Assembly: GCA_009779845.1 (NCBI GenBank)
Contig: WRBE01000019.1
Span: forward strand, 1-43,628
Reading direction: 5' to 3'
DNA: 43,628 nucleotides
Source: Oscillospiraceae bacterium
GTDB lineage: Bacteria > Bacillota > Clostridia > Oscillospirales > Oscillospiraceae
In this document: positions 34,905 through 43,628 of the stretch, one piece after another
Layout of the letters: the number at the start of each line of letters is the position of its first letter
How positions within the stretch are numbered: position 1 is the first letter of the stretch
Notes under the pieces: generated by a model
Seen by the model: the letters and a program-made list of their open reading frames with translations, nothing else
What the model was told of the DNA's origin: nothing
The model's database searches: none
Translations under genes and position numbers: made by a program

Positions 34905-37900
34905 ATGCAGAAAATCAACAGCAAAAGACTTTTGGCACTTATTCTCGCGATTGTGATGATGGTGGGTGTGTTTCCGCCAATCGCAATGGCAGGTGAAAGT
35001 TTCACAGAAACGGATCCTGCTTGGCAAGGCACACCAAGAGAGATTAACTTCACCGGCCGTGAATGGGCATGGAGCGATGCCGTAGGCACGAACCCAGGCG
35101 GCACACCGGCCACGAACCAGATGGATGTAGGGGCCGGCCAGATCGCCGGTGGCGGCAACGGCGTAAACGCATTCCAAATTGGTGCGGAAAACGCCCGCTC
35201 ACGCTACTTTATGTATGAAACTCGTGAGCAGGCCATTGAGTTTTTCACCCTGTACCCCTTTGGAAAAGGCGATGATTTTGAGGCACTTTTCCAAGACTCA
35301 CCTTCATCTTGGATATTAAACCTAAACAGTGAAGACGACTGGTATTTTCGATTCGACCGGGCACCTCGATACAGACCATGGCCCCAGTCGGCGGTTGCAC
35401 GGCCCTTGCCGGGACAGTTGAACGCAGATGGCGTGACACGTTCCTTCGATCCGGGCGGGGACAACCCGATTTTTGGCACCACGGTTCACAATAACTTCTT
35501 ATTCTCAGGATTAGTTCATGGCGGCAATACTGCGGCTGCGGGTGCTAGTGCTACCGGCACCAATGCCCTTACCCCCGATGACGGTGTGACAAGAAGCGGC
35601 CGGTTCCCCGCAGGCGTATATGGATTCGATGTCACGGAGACCTATACCCAGACGACCGGCACCGCCGTGACCGGACTCGTCCCTGCCAGTGCCCTTGCCG
35701 CCCACGGCGTTACCATGCCGGGTGCGCTGAACCACGGCAATATCCCATTGCGGCAAACAACACAGGACGGTTGGCACAACATAACCGTGCCCGGTATGTG
35801 GCACATGAATTGGAATGATGACGGCACATTTATGTTTGACCGCATCATCTATGTCAACCAGCCCAATCCTTACACCGGTCAGTATGGCAACCCGTGGGCA
35901 AGCGGAATCGGCACCGGCAACCAATACGCCTCCGGTGTTCTCCCGGCACCGCCGGAAGTATATAACGGTGTTGGTACCTATCAGCGGGACTTTGTTATTG
36001 GGCCGGAATGGGCCGATAAGCGCGTATTCTTAAATCTTGACGGTGCGGACTCATTCTATGTATGGGTAAACGGCATCCCGGTTGGATTTTCTGACGACAA
36101 ATTTACTCATACCGAATTCGACATTACCGATGCGCTACGCATTAGACAAGACGGGAGCAACGAATACGGCAGCGTTGTTGGGAATCATACAATCACCGTT
36201 CAATTGATTCGTTGGTCAACGGGTTCCAACTTTGAGATTCAAGATTTTGTGCGTATTTCCGGTATATTCAGAAGCATTTATCTGATGGCGCGTAACATGG
36301 AAGATCTTTGGGATTTCCAAGTTGACACCAGACCGGTAAACCCGACTGCCCTGCGTGGCGCAAGTCAAGATACGGACTGGACGTTCCATCTTCGCACATT
36401 GGTGCGGGACTTCCCCAACCCGCTCCGGGATGCAGGTGAATCTCGACCGGTTCGCTTTGAACTGCTTGGCCCGGACGGTTCTGTGGTGGCCAGCTATAAT
36501 ACAGCCAATACCGTTCTTCGAGACGAATACGGAACCGGAACGCCTGTGGCGGGCAGCCCCGCCAACAACACCGGAACCTATCGGATGCATGTGACAAACT
36601 TGGGTCGCGACAGCTTCCTTGGTGTGTTCGGCGATGGTGTGCGCTTTAATGCGGATGCGGCGAACAGAACAGCGCTAGACCCCTATACGACCAGAGGCCC
36701 GGCGGCAACACATCCCGCTGTTTACGGTACAATTGCAAGTGCCGAGACCAATCAAACCAGAGTTTCACTGGCCAAACCAGCGGAATTTATGGCAACAATC
36801 CCGGCGGACGAGATTCAGCTTTGGTCTCCGGAAGCTCCGAATTTGTATCAACTGGTTGTCTGGGTGGACAATGGCGAAGAGACCATGTATACCAGCATCA
36901 AAGTTGGTTTCCGCTATGTAGAGCTTGAGAGTGCGGCGCGTTATGCGGCCGGTAACCACCAAGGCCGTCTGTTCATCAATGGCCGGCTTGTTACCTTCCG
37001 CGGCACCAATGTCCACGAGGTGAACCCTTGGTATGGACACACGATGCCCCTTGGTATCATTCGGCGTGACCTGCAATTGATGAGACAGCATAACATGAAC
37101 GGGTTGCGGATGGCCCACTATCCCCATGATGCCAGATATTACGACTTAGCCGCTATATATGGGCTGTTTATCATGGACGAGGCCAACATTGAAGTTCACT
37201 TCTCCGGCCACGGTAGCTTGGGCAACATAACGAACCGTGCGTTCTCCGGGCCGTTGACCCGTGATCGTCAACTCAACATGTTCGAGCGGACGAAAAACTT
37301 CCCAAGCGTTGTCATGTGGTCTAACGGTAACGAATCCGGCATATCGGCACAAACCGCCGGCTATACCTTGCAAGCACTTGAAAAGCGTGAGGCGGACATT
37401 ACACAACGCGGCCGCGGCCGTGTCCCCGGCATTGCACATTGGAGTACAGCCCGGGAGGCGAATGACAGAGCCGGTCGCCCCACCCACTCCGAATGGGGCA
37501 ATCCGGGCAGGCACCTAGGCCAGCTTTGGACACAGATGTACCCGGAAATCAACGCCTGGTCACAACATGGTGGCGATGGGAACCCGGTCATCAACTGCGA
37601 ATTGTCGCACATGATGGGGAACTCCGGCGGGAACTTCGACTCTTGGACTTGGATCAGCGAATCCCGGAACCATGATATTGGCACGTTTATCTGGGAATTC
37701 ATCGACCAAGCCATTTATGCGCCGTTCCGCTCCAGTTCCCTTCAGGTAGGCGGCACGACCATCGAACCCTTCTATCAATCCCCCTCGGAAACAGGCCGCT
37801 GGGATGCACCGGCTGATCCTAGTGAACTATCATGGTTCTTCAGCGTCGGCGGAGACTGGGGCGATGCCCGAACGGATGGCTCGTTCATGGCATGTGGCCT

Positions 37901-40900
37901 GATGGGTGCCGACAGGGTGCCGTTCCCCGCCGCCAGCGAAGTGCGGCGTCAGTACCAAAATATCCGGGCGTTTATGACCCCGGCGCAAGAGCAGGCGATT
38001 ACAGCCGGCTCGATTGACTTTACTGTCTTGAATCGGTACATGTTTACGAACGCCAACAACTTTGATATGACATGGGATATTACCGAAAATGGTCGGATAA
38101 TCCGTTCCGGGACAGATGTCCTAGACGTGAATCCGATCCCGCACGGTCGTGGTCAAAATGCGGGCACAGGTGGCAGTCGATTTACTCGTGACATGCTGAC
38201 GCAAGAAGCAGTTACAATCACATTCGACCCGATTTTGCCGCTACCTAACGCAGAATATCACTTCAACATCCGATTCCATGAGCGGGAAGAATTGCCTTGG
38301 ATGTCCATCGGCGGCTATTTGAATGACCCGGATGCCGTGCCGTGGGCGATTGATGACCACTGCTTTGTGGAAGATGGCCCGTGGGCGGTTTCCACAAGCC
38401 AGATTCCCATTACCGCTGCCGCTTTACGCAATCCGGCATTACCGAACCCGCCGATGAGCGTTCTGGAAATGACGGTTTCAGGGGATTTGGAGGCAAACAA
38501 CGAAGGTGCCATTACGATCACCGGCCCAGACGCACGCTTCGTATACGTGTTCGATAAGGAAGAGGGCGTATTCACAAGCATGAGCTATGGCGGGCGTGAG
38601 TTTATTACATCCGGCCCAGAGCCGAGCTTCTTCCGTGCTGTCAGTTGTAACGAATTGGGCATCGGCGGCAGAAACGCGGCAATCCAAGGATGGCGCAATG
38701 CCGCTACAGACCGCCTCCGTGGTGCCACCACAACAACGGTGAGCCAAGACGGCAATGTTGTGACCATTGTCGCCCAGTTCATGAACCCCGGCAGAAACAT
38801 GACCAGCTTGAACAATCGGACGGTTTACACCATCTTCCCCGATGGCGAAGTGAACGTGGAGCAGACGTACCAATGGGGTGCCTCTGTCGGTGTGTTGCCC
38901 GAAATCGGTACCCGTATGACGTTAGTGCCCGGTCTTGACAACGTCACATATTTCGGTCGCGGCCCGGACGAGAACTATACCGACCGCAGATGGGGCAACG
39001 ATGTCGGCGTATGGGAAACGACAGTTGCCGACATGTTTACTCCGTACTTAACGACCCAGTTTATGGGCAACCGGATTGATACCCGTTGGGCGGCATTAAC
39101 AGACGATGACGGTTTCGGCATCGTGGTAACTGCCGGCGACTTTGGGGCCAACAACGTTTACCGGGGCAGCGCAGCGGCCTATAACCCGAACCAGATTCCA
39201 CGGAATGCTGACAGTATGTTCGAGTTCTATGCCCTGTACTACACCATGCAAGAACTGGACGGCCCCCGGCCGAGCACCCGGCACAATCGCCAGCCGGAGC
39301 GGATGTTCCACACCCTTGGCCGCCCGAATGCGGCAGGTGCGAACAACCCGATTTACTTAAACATCAACCTAGCCAGCTGGGGCGTTGGTGGTGACCAGTC
39401 TTGGGGTGCGGATGCCCGGGGTCAGTATCAAATCAACTATGCCAACAGCACGTACACCTACAACTTTAACATTCGCCCTGTGACGAACTTTAATAATTTC
39501 GATCATTATGCGTCCCGTGAAGTTCGGAACTTCCGTGATAACGTCAGTGACTTGGTGCCGTTGGCAATCGCAGCCGGTGTACCGGCGACCCACCCGGCAA
39601 TTACCGCTGCGATCAACCTACCGAGCAATGCCACCGATGTGGCGGCGGCCAACGTCTATACCGCCTTAATCAATGTCATGGCAGATATTCGGCCGGTTGT
39701 TAACTTTGCAACGGTTGCCGGTGTCTCAGCCATGCCGAATACGAACAACGAAATCCGTTTAACGGTACCGGAGGGTGTAGAAATAGACGCCCTTGCCCCG
39801 GTGTTTGAAACCGTTGGCACCGGTGGTGCGGCTGTTACCATCTACCCAACAGGCCCACAAGACTTTACGGATGGGCCGGTAGCGTTTACCCTCACCGTAA
39901 ACGGCGTAACGAATACGTATCTTGTGTTTGTCGAGCCGTTCATGGCCGCAAAGTCGATCACCAGCTTTGAGTTGGCAGGCCAAGCCGGGATTATCACCTA
40001 TGATAGCGATGGCAACGGACACATCCTTGTCGATTTAAGTGCCCGTGCGGACAATGCGACCCTGAATCTTGTGCCTCAAATTTCCAGCACAGGTGTGAGA
40101 ATTGAGCCGAGCCAGACTGTAGCACAAGACTTTGCGGCACCCGTTACGTATACAGTACACGCCCGAGACGGATCGTATCGGACGTATACTGTAACAGTCT
40201 TGGCGTTCGGCGGTGTCACGCCATTTATCAACACCCTGACCGCACTAGACAACTACGTTGGCATCATCGACCACGTCAACCGCAACATTAGCGTACTGTT
40301 GCCCTTTGGCTCAAATCCGGCATCGGTTCCTGTTGCGATAACGGCACATGGTATCGTAACCGGGCCTGTTCCCGGTACGACGGAAGATGATGTACACAGC
40401 TTCGTCATTGATGCGACAAATCCCGTTACATTTACTGTGACACTAGACAGCGTATCACGAGCGTACACCGTCAATGTTGTTGTTGACCCGGGTTTGGGCA
40501 CCGACATCTACACCTTTGCCATCGACGGCAACGCCGGTGTCATTGATCTCAATGCGAGAACCATAGCCGTAACCGTGCCCATCGGTACGGAACTCGGAGG
40601 CGTCACGCCAGAGATGACTCTTTCCATAGGTGCTACGGTACATGCGCCCACGCTGCCCGTGAACTTTGTACCGGGAGAGCCGATGGAATTTACAGTGCGC
40701 TCTGCGTCTGGTACTGTCGAGGATATATGGACCGTAAGCGTAATGGTAAGCCGAGATGTGGAAGGGATTGACCCGGCACAGTTCCTAGACCCAAGGGCCA
40801 CCGGTTTGGTATTTGCCACAGATACGACATTGGGCATTTCGGTGTTACCGGAAACGGTTGACTTGCTGGTCAGTGCCGGCGTGGGCAACCCGCCTGTGTC

Positions 40901-43628
40901 TGTCGAGGCAGACGTGACTTGGACATCGCCGCCCCCGCTTGCTCGTTACCAAACCATCACGGTTCATGGTGCGGCGGTTATCCCCGGTGCGCCTGGGATC
41001 GCACCGTCAGACCCGTTCCCAATTTCTGCACAGCTTGAGGTATTGCCCCCGGATACGGTGGTTTGGATTAGTGCCGGAATGGGAGAGCGACCTCATCTCA
41101 ACGCACCGGCTGCATCACTCATCGGCTCTGTCTTCTTTGATGCCGTTGAAGAATTCTTGGGTGATCAATTGCTCAATAACGTCCCCTCGCGGCCATCGCC
41201 GAATGCGACCGGTAATGAGCCGGGCGCAGAATGGGGTGCGAAGGCGGGCGAAGGTGGAACCGGAACCGCACCGGCGAATAATGCCGCAGTGCGCAATCGG
41301 ATTTTCCATATCCAAGGGCCCGGTGCTCGGAACTATATGGACTTAAGAACCCAGCGCGGATATTACACCGGTGCGCCGGTAACAGGTTCAGGTGGCGGCA
41401 ACCAGCCCGGCAACCGGGTTGAGTACCGTCTCCCGCTCTTACAACCGGGCATGTACACCATTGCGATCGGCACCACAGAGTTCTGGAGCGGGCCGAGAAA
41501 CGCACGGGTTGATATTATGACAGGTACCGGTACAAACCCTGCCAATTTCGCCACTGACCCCAACGTGATCGCCTCCGGCCCGATCTCTGTAAGCGGCGGC
41601 GGCAACACAGCTAGACTTGTCCTACAATTTGTCCTGACAGAAGAGACCACGCCAATCGTCCGGATGACCACAACTTCCAGTGACGACCCGATTCTGACGT
41701 ATCTCATCGTGTCTGCCGATGATGCCAGAATCCCGTTGCGTGAGACAATTGAGGAAGCCGAAGCCGTGAACCAGAGTCTCTTTACACCGGAAAGTGTAGA
41801 GGCAATGGATCAAGCACTTCAAGCGGCACAACTTGTCTACGGCAACCCGGAGGCATCTCAAGCGGCAATGATAGAGGCAACGGCCAACCTAAGAGCGGCG
41901 ATTGATGCCCTTGTGCCGATGCTTCCGTCCTTGACAGCCATTCACCCGGACGAACTGGTTTCCCATGGTGCGAATCGGGCCACAGCCCCGTTCTTTGCAA
42001 CCACACCGGAGCTTGGCATAGAAGGCCTGCCGGAGACCATTCGTATGCGCAATGACCATCACGACACCGAAAACGAAGCGGCGTATGTTGTGGCCGATGT
42101 CACATGGACAGCACCGGCTGGCGGATTCCCGCTTCATGCCACTGTACTCAATGTTGCAGGCGTTGCCACTGCCCCGAACCACATGGCACCCTTCAACCTT
42201 ACTGCCACCGTGGAAGTGGTTGACCCGAATACCGTGGTGTGGATTAATGCCGGTACCGGAGAAAGCGGCTCCGCCCTGTTTGAAGCTGTGCGGCGGTTCT
42301 TGCCGGACGGGCAACTGCGTAACGATGCCTCCTGTCAGCAAGGCGACCCGTTAACGGGCAATCCGGCAGGTGCCATCTGGGGCCACAAGCGCGGGGAAGG
42401 TAGCACGGTTGCCAACCAGAACCGCTCTACGACAGTCCGCACAGAAGGCGGGTTCGCAGGGGCCAAGATACAATCCGGTATCTATACCCATTCACACCCG
42501 GATGGCCCGCCGAATACGGGCAATGTGGGTAACAATGCAGTAGGGAACCGCATTGAATACCGGCTTCCACAGCTAAATGCGGGTACGTATACCTTTACAA
42601 TTCATGCCCAAGACTGGTGGGCGGAGTGGTATGCGGCGGCCAATGCCAGACGTATTCAGGTTCAAGTGCTGACTGCGACCGGCGAAACCGCTCTGGAGAA
42701 CGTGCAGATACTGCATACAACACCTACGACAGTAGTACCGGGCTCAGGCCCCGGTGGTGGCGGCCCGCAAACTTCCGGCACAATTACCGGCACCTTTACC
42801 TTAGACGAGGCAGCGATGCCGATTCTACGTTTTTTAAACGATGGAGTTGCCGGCGCACAACGAGATCCGGTATTCTCTTGGATTCAGGTCGTAGAGGTTG
42901 TGGAGGAGCCGACAGGCCCGCAATTGCTTACCTTTAATATACCGGGCTACGGCATTCATGACGGCGCAGTCATCGATTCCGTTAACCGTACGGCACTATT
43001 TGAAATACCAGCTGGTCAGGGACATAACTGGCAGCAAGTACCGTTTTCAATTCTCGTATCACCGGGCGCAAGGCTGATTGAGCCATACCCTGCCGCATTC
43101 CAAGGTGATCCCTCCATCGGGCCTGACGGTACGACGTATAACTTCAATGACACTTGGTTCGATGACGTTCCCGGCAGCACCATCATGCGCGCGATCCACT
43201 TGGCCTACGGCACAGGTGCTGGGCAGATAACCGTCGTGTACACGGTCACAGTTACACTGACGGAGCCGACAATCCCCCCCCACACGATCAGTTGGGCGCT
43301 TGTTGGCGGGGCATGGTCTGGAGAGTTCACGCCGCCCGCGACAGTGGCGGACGGCGGCACCATAGCGGCCATCGCAGAGGCGAACCTCCCAACCCGTGAC
43401 GGGTTCACGTTCACCGGCTGGGCGCCTGAGCTTCCGCTAGAAGACGTGACCGGGCCAGTGACAGTAACGGCCCAGTGGGATCGGGACGGCGACGGGATGA
43501 CCCTCGTACTCGAGACAGTGACCGCGGCGCCTGGGGAGAGCGTGGAGGTATCGCTCTCGGTAGAGAACAATGTCGGCCTGAGCACGGCGGACATACACAT
43601 AGAGTTTGCAGACGACGATATCGAGCTA
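34905..43628 (+). CDS. Giant secreted LacZ-type GH2 beta-galactosidase with cohesin-like module (runs off window)
   Basis: One frame is open from ATG 34905 (GAGGAG upstream) to the window end, at least 2,908 residues. A signal peptide ends near AMA (27-29). The GH2 core follows: sugar-binding domain (about 290-465, ISGIFRSIYLMARN at its end), Ig-like domain, barrel with FRGTNVHEVNPWYGH (about 698), acid/base E810 in SNGNESG, nucleophile E899 in NCELSHMMGNS, and the LacZ small-chain domain (about 1187-1482) with YFGRGPDENYTDRRWG. Then come about four DUF5018-like Ig domains (1600-1950), two copies of an Ig plus carbohydrate-binding-like block (1953-2272, 2341-2666) with a FIVAR-like helical piece between, an InlB-type repeat (2791-2859) and the start of a cohesin-like domain (from 2864). 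It probably removes beta-galactosyl residues outside the cell. Confidence 0.92.
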   Translation, partial: MQKINSKRLLALILAIVMMVGVFPPIAMAGESFTETDPAWQGTPREINFTGREWAWSDAVGTNPGGTPATNQMDVGAGQIAGGGNGVNAFQIGAENARSRYFMYETREQAIEFFTLYPFGKGDDFEALFQDSPSSWILNLNSEDDWYFRFDRAPRYRPWPQSAVARPLPGQLNADGVTRSFDPGGDNPIFGTTVHNNFLFSGLVHGGNTAAAGASATGTNALTPDDGVTRSGRFPAGVYGFDVTETYTQTTGTAVTGLVPASALAAHGVTMPGALNHGNIPLRQTTQDGWHNITVPGMWHMNWNDDGTFMFDRIIYVNQPNPYTGQYGNPWASGIGTGNQYASGVLPAPPEVYNGVGTYQRDFVIGPEWADKRVFLNLDGADSFYVWVNGIPVGFSDDKFTHTEFDITDALRIRQDGSNEYGSVVGNHTITVQLIRWSTGSNFEIQDFVRISGIFRSIYLMARNMEDLWDFQVDTRPVNPTALRGASQDTDWTFHLRTLVRDFPNPLRDAGESRPVRFELLGPDGSVVASYNTANTVLRDEYGTGTPVAGSPANNTGTYRMHVTNLGRDSFLGVFGDGVRFNADAANRTALDPYTTRGPAATHPAVYGTIASAETNQTRVSLAKPAEFMATIPADEIQLWSPEAPNLYQLVVWVDNGEETMYTSIKVGFRYVELESAARYAAGNHQGRLFINGRLVTFRGTNVHEVNPWYGHTMPLGIIRRDLQLMRQHNMNGLRMAHYPHDARYYDLAAIYGLFIMDEANIEVHFSGHGSLGNITNRAFSGPLTRDRQLNMFERTKNFPSVVMWSNGNESGISAQTAGYTLQALEKREADITQRGRGRVPGIAHWSTAREANDRAGRPTHSEWGNPGRHLGQLWTQMYPEINAWSQHGGDGNPVINCELSHMMGNSGGNFDSWTWISESRNHDIGTFIWEFIDQAIYAPFRSSSLQVGGTTIEPFYQSPSETGRWDAPADPSELSWFFSVGGDWGDARTDGSFMACGLMGADRVPFPAASEVRRQYQNIRAFMTPAQEQAITAGSIDFTVLNRYMFTNANNFDMTWDITENGRIIRSGTDVLDVNPIPHGRGQNAGTGGSRFTRDMLTQEAVTITFDPILPLPNAEYHFNIRFHEREELPWMSIGGYLNDPDAVPWAIDDHCFVEDGPWAVSTSQIPITAAALRNPALPNPPMSVLEMTVSGDLEANNEGAITITGPDARFVYVFDKEEGVFTSMSYGGREFITSGPEPSFFRAVSCNELGIGGRNAAIQGWRNAATDRLRGATTTTVSQDGNVVTIVAQFMNPGRNMTSLNNRTVYTIFPDGEVNVEQTYQWGASVGVLPEIGTRMTLVPGLDNVTYFGRGPDENYTDRRWGNDVGVWETTVADMFTPYLTTQFMGNRIDTRWAALTDDDGFGIVVTAGDFGANNVYRGSAAAYNPNQIPRNADSMFEFYALYYTMQELDGPRPSTRHNRQPERMFHTLGRPNAAGANNPIYLNINLASWGVGGDQSWGADARGQYQINYANSTYTYNFNIRPVTNFNNFDHYASREVRNFRDNVSDLVPLAIAAGVPATHPAITAAINLPSNATDVAAANVYTALINVMADIRPVVNFATVAGVSAMPNTNNEIRLTVPEGVEIDALAPVFETVGTGGAAVTIYPTGPQDFTDGPVAFTLTVNGVTNTYLVFVEPFMAAKSITSFELAGQAGIITYDSDGNGHILVDLSARADNATLNLVPQISSTGVRIEPSQTVAQDFAAPVTYTVHARDGSYRTYTVTVLAFGGVTPFINTLTALDNYVGIIDHVNRNISVLLPFGSNPASVPVAITAHGIVTGPVPGTTEDDVHSFVIDATNPVTFTVTLDSVSRAYTVNVVVDPGLGTDIYTFAIDGNAGVIDLNARTIAVTVPIGTELGGVTPEMTLSIGATVHAPTLPVNFVPGEPMEFTVRSASGTVEDIWTVSVMVSRDVEGIDPAQFLDPRATGLVFATDTTLGISVLPETVDLLVSAGVGNPPVSVEADVTWTSPPPLARYQTITVHGAAVIPGAPGIAPSDPFPISAQLEVLPPDTVVWISAGMGERPHLNAPAASLIGSVFFDAVEEFLGDQLLNNVPSRPSPNATGNEPGAEWGAKAGEGGTGTAPANNAAVRNRIFHIQGPGARNYMDLRTQRGYYTGAPVTGSGGGNQPGNRVEYRLPLLQPGMYTIAIGTTEFWSGPRNARVDIMTGTGTNPANFATDPNVIASGPISVSGGGNTARLVLQFVLTEETTPIVRMTTTSSDDPILTYLIVSADDARIPLRETIEEAEAVNQSLFTPESVEAMDQALQAAQLVYGNPEASQAAMIEATANLRAAIDALVPMLPSLTAIHPDELVSHGANRATAPFFATTPELGIEGLPETIRMRNDHHDTENEAAYVVADVTWTAPAGGFPLHATVLNVAGVATAPNHMAPFNLTATVEVVDPNTVVWINAGTGESGSALFEAVRRFLPDGQLRNDASCQQGDPLTGNPAGAIWGHKRGEGSTVANQNRSTTVRTEGGFAGAKIQSGIYTHSHPDGPPNTGNVGNNAVGNRIEYRLPQLNAGTYTFTIHAQDWWAEWYAAANARRIQVQVLTATGETALENVQILHTTPTTVVPGSGPGGGGPQTSGTITGTFTLDEAAMPILRFLNDGVAGAQRDPVFSWIQVVEVVEEPTGPQLLTFNIPGYGIHDGAVIDSVNRTALFEIPAGQGHNWQQVPFSILVSPGARLIEPYPAAFQGDPSIGPDGTTYNFNDTWFDDVPGSTIMRAIHLAYGTGAGQITVVYTVTVTLTEPTIPPHTISWALVGGAWSGEFTPPATVADGGTIAAIAEANLPTRDGFTFTGWAPELPLEDVTGPVTVTAQWDRDGDGMTLVLETVTAAPGESVEVSLSVENNVGLSTADIHIEFADDDIEL

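Noticed and set aside
35815-43600. Numerous 60-150 codon frames on both strands within the GH2 gene
   Set aside because: All are shadows of the long open frame; none has a ribosome site plus recognisable domains.

Overview
The window reads as a chromosomal origin region of an anaerobic, low-GC-lineage Bacillota (Clostridia, plausibly an Oscillospirales-like gut bacterium; inference) with moderately high GC. The basis is the gene order dnaA-dnaN-yaaA-recF-remB-gyrB-gyrA, a two-subunit iron-sulfur serine dehydratase, a Re-type citrate synthase with aconitase and isocitrate dehydrogenase, and a very large secreted glycosidase carrying InlB-type and cohesin-like modules. No tRNA, rRNA, CRISPR array, insertion sequence or prophage gene was recognised.

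Bases 1-8000 (minus strand) hold the replication-initiation cluster, read leftward: dnaA, a DnaA-box array, dnaN, yaaA, recF, remB, gyrB, an Mrr-type nuclease gene, and the first 202 codons of gyrA. The nuclease lies between the two gyrase genes with gaps of under 30 bases on each side. The DnaA boxes are off-consensus in a consistent way and evenly spaced, and DnaA itself has a short insertion in its DNA-recognition signature.

Bases 8000-13450 (minus strand) hold serine dehydratase (sdaAB-sdaAA), a nitroreductase coupled to a small membrane protein, lysA, and a LytTR regulator whose receiver domain lacks the phosphorylation site. Bases 13640-18157 (plus strand) hold a tight three-gene operon that should convert oxaloacetate and acetyl-CoA to 2-oxoglutarate, probably for glutamate synthesis. 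A MATE transporter (minus) and a SLOG-fold protein (plus) follow.

Bases 20337-25236 (minus strand) hold an unusual run: an AraC regulator, a receiver-only response regulator, a histidine kinase, a small alarmone synthetase and the chaperone HtpG. The SLOG gene converges on htpG and overlaps its 3' end.

Bases 25511-34415 (plus strand) hold a complete rhamnose uptake and catabolism operon: ABC transporter, mutarotase, aldolase, kinase and isomerase. It is divergent from the AraC gene, contains strong hairpins between cistrons and ends in a clear terminator. From 34905 to the window end runs one open frame of at least 2,908 codons: a secreted LacZ-type GH2 beta-galactosidase with tandem Ig-like and carbohydrate-binding-like modules, an InlB-type repeat and the start of a cohesin-like domain. 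The combination suggests use of galactose- and rhamnose-containing plant polysaccharides such as rhamnogalacturonan I (inference).
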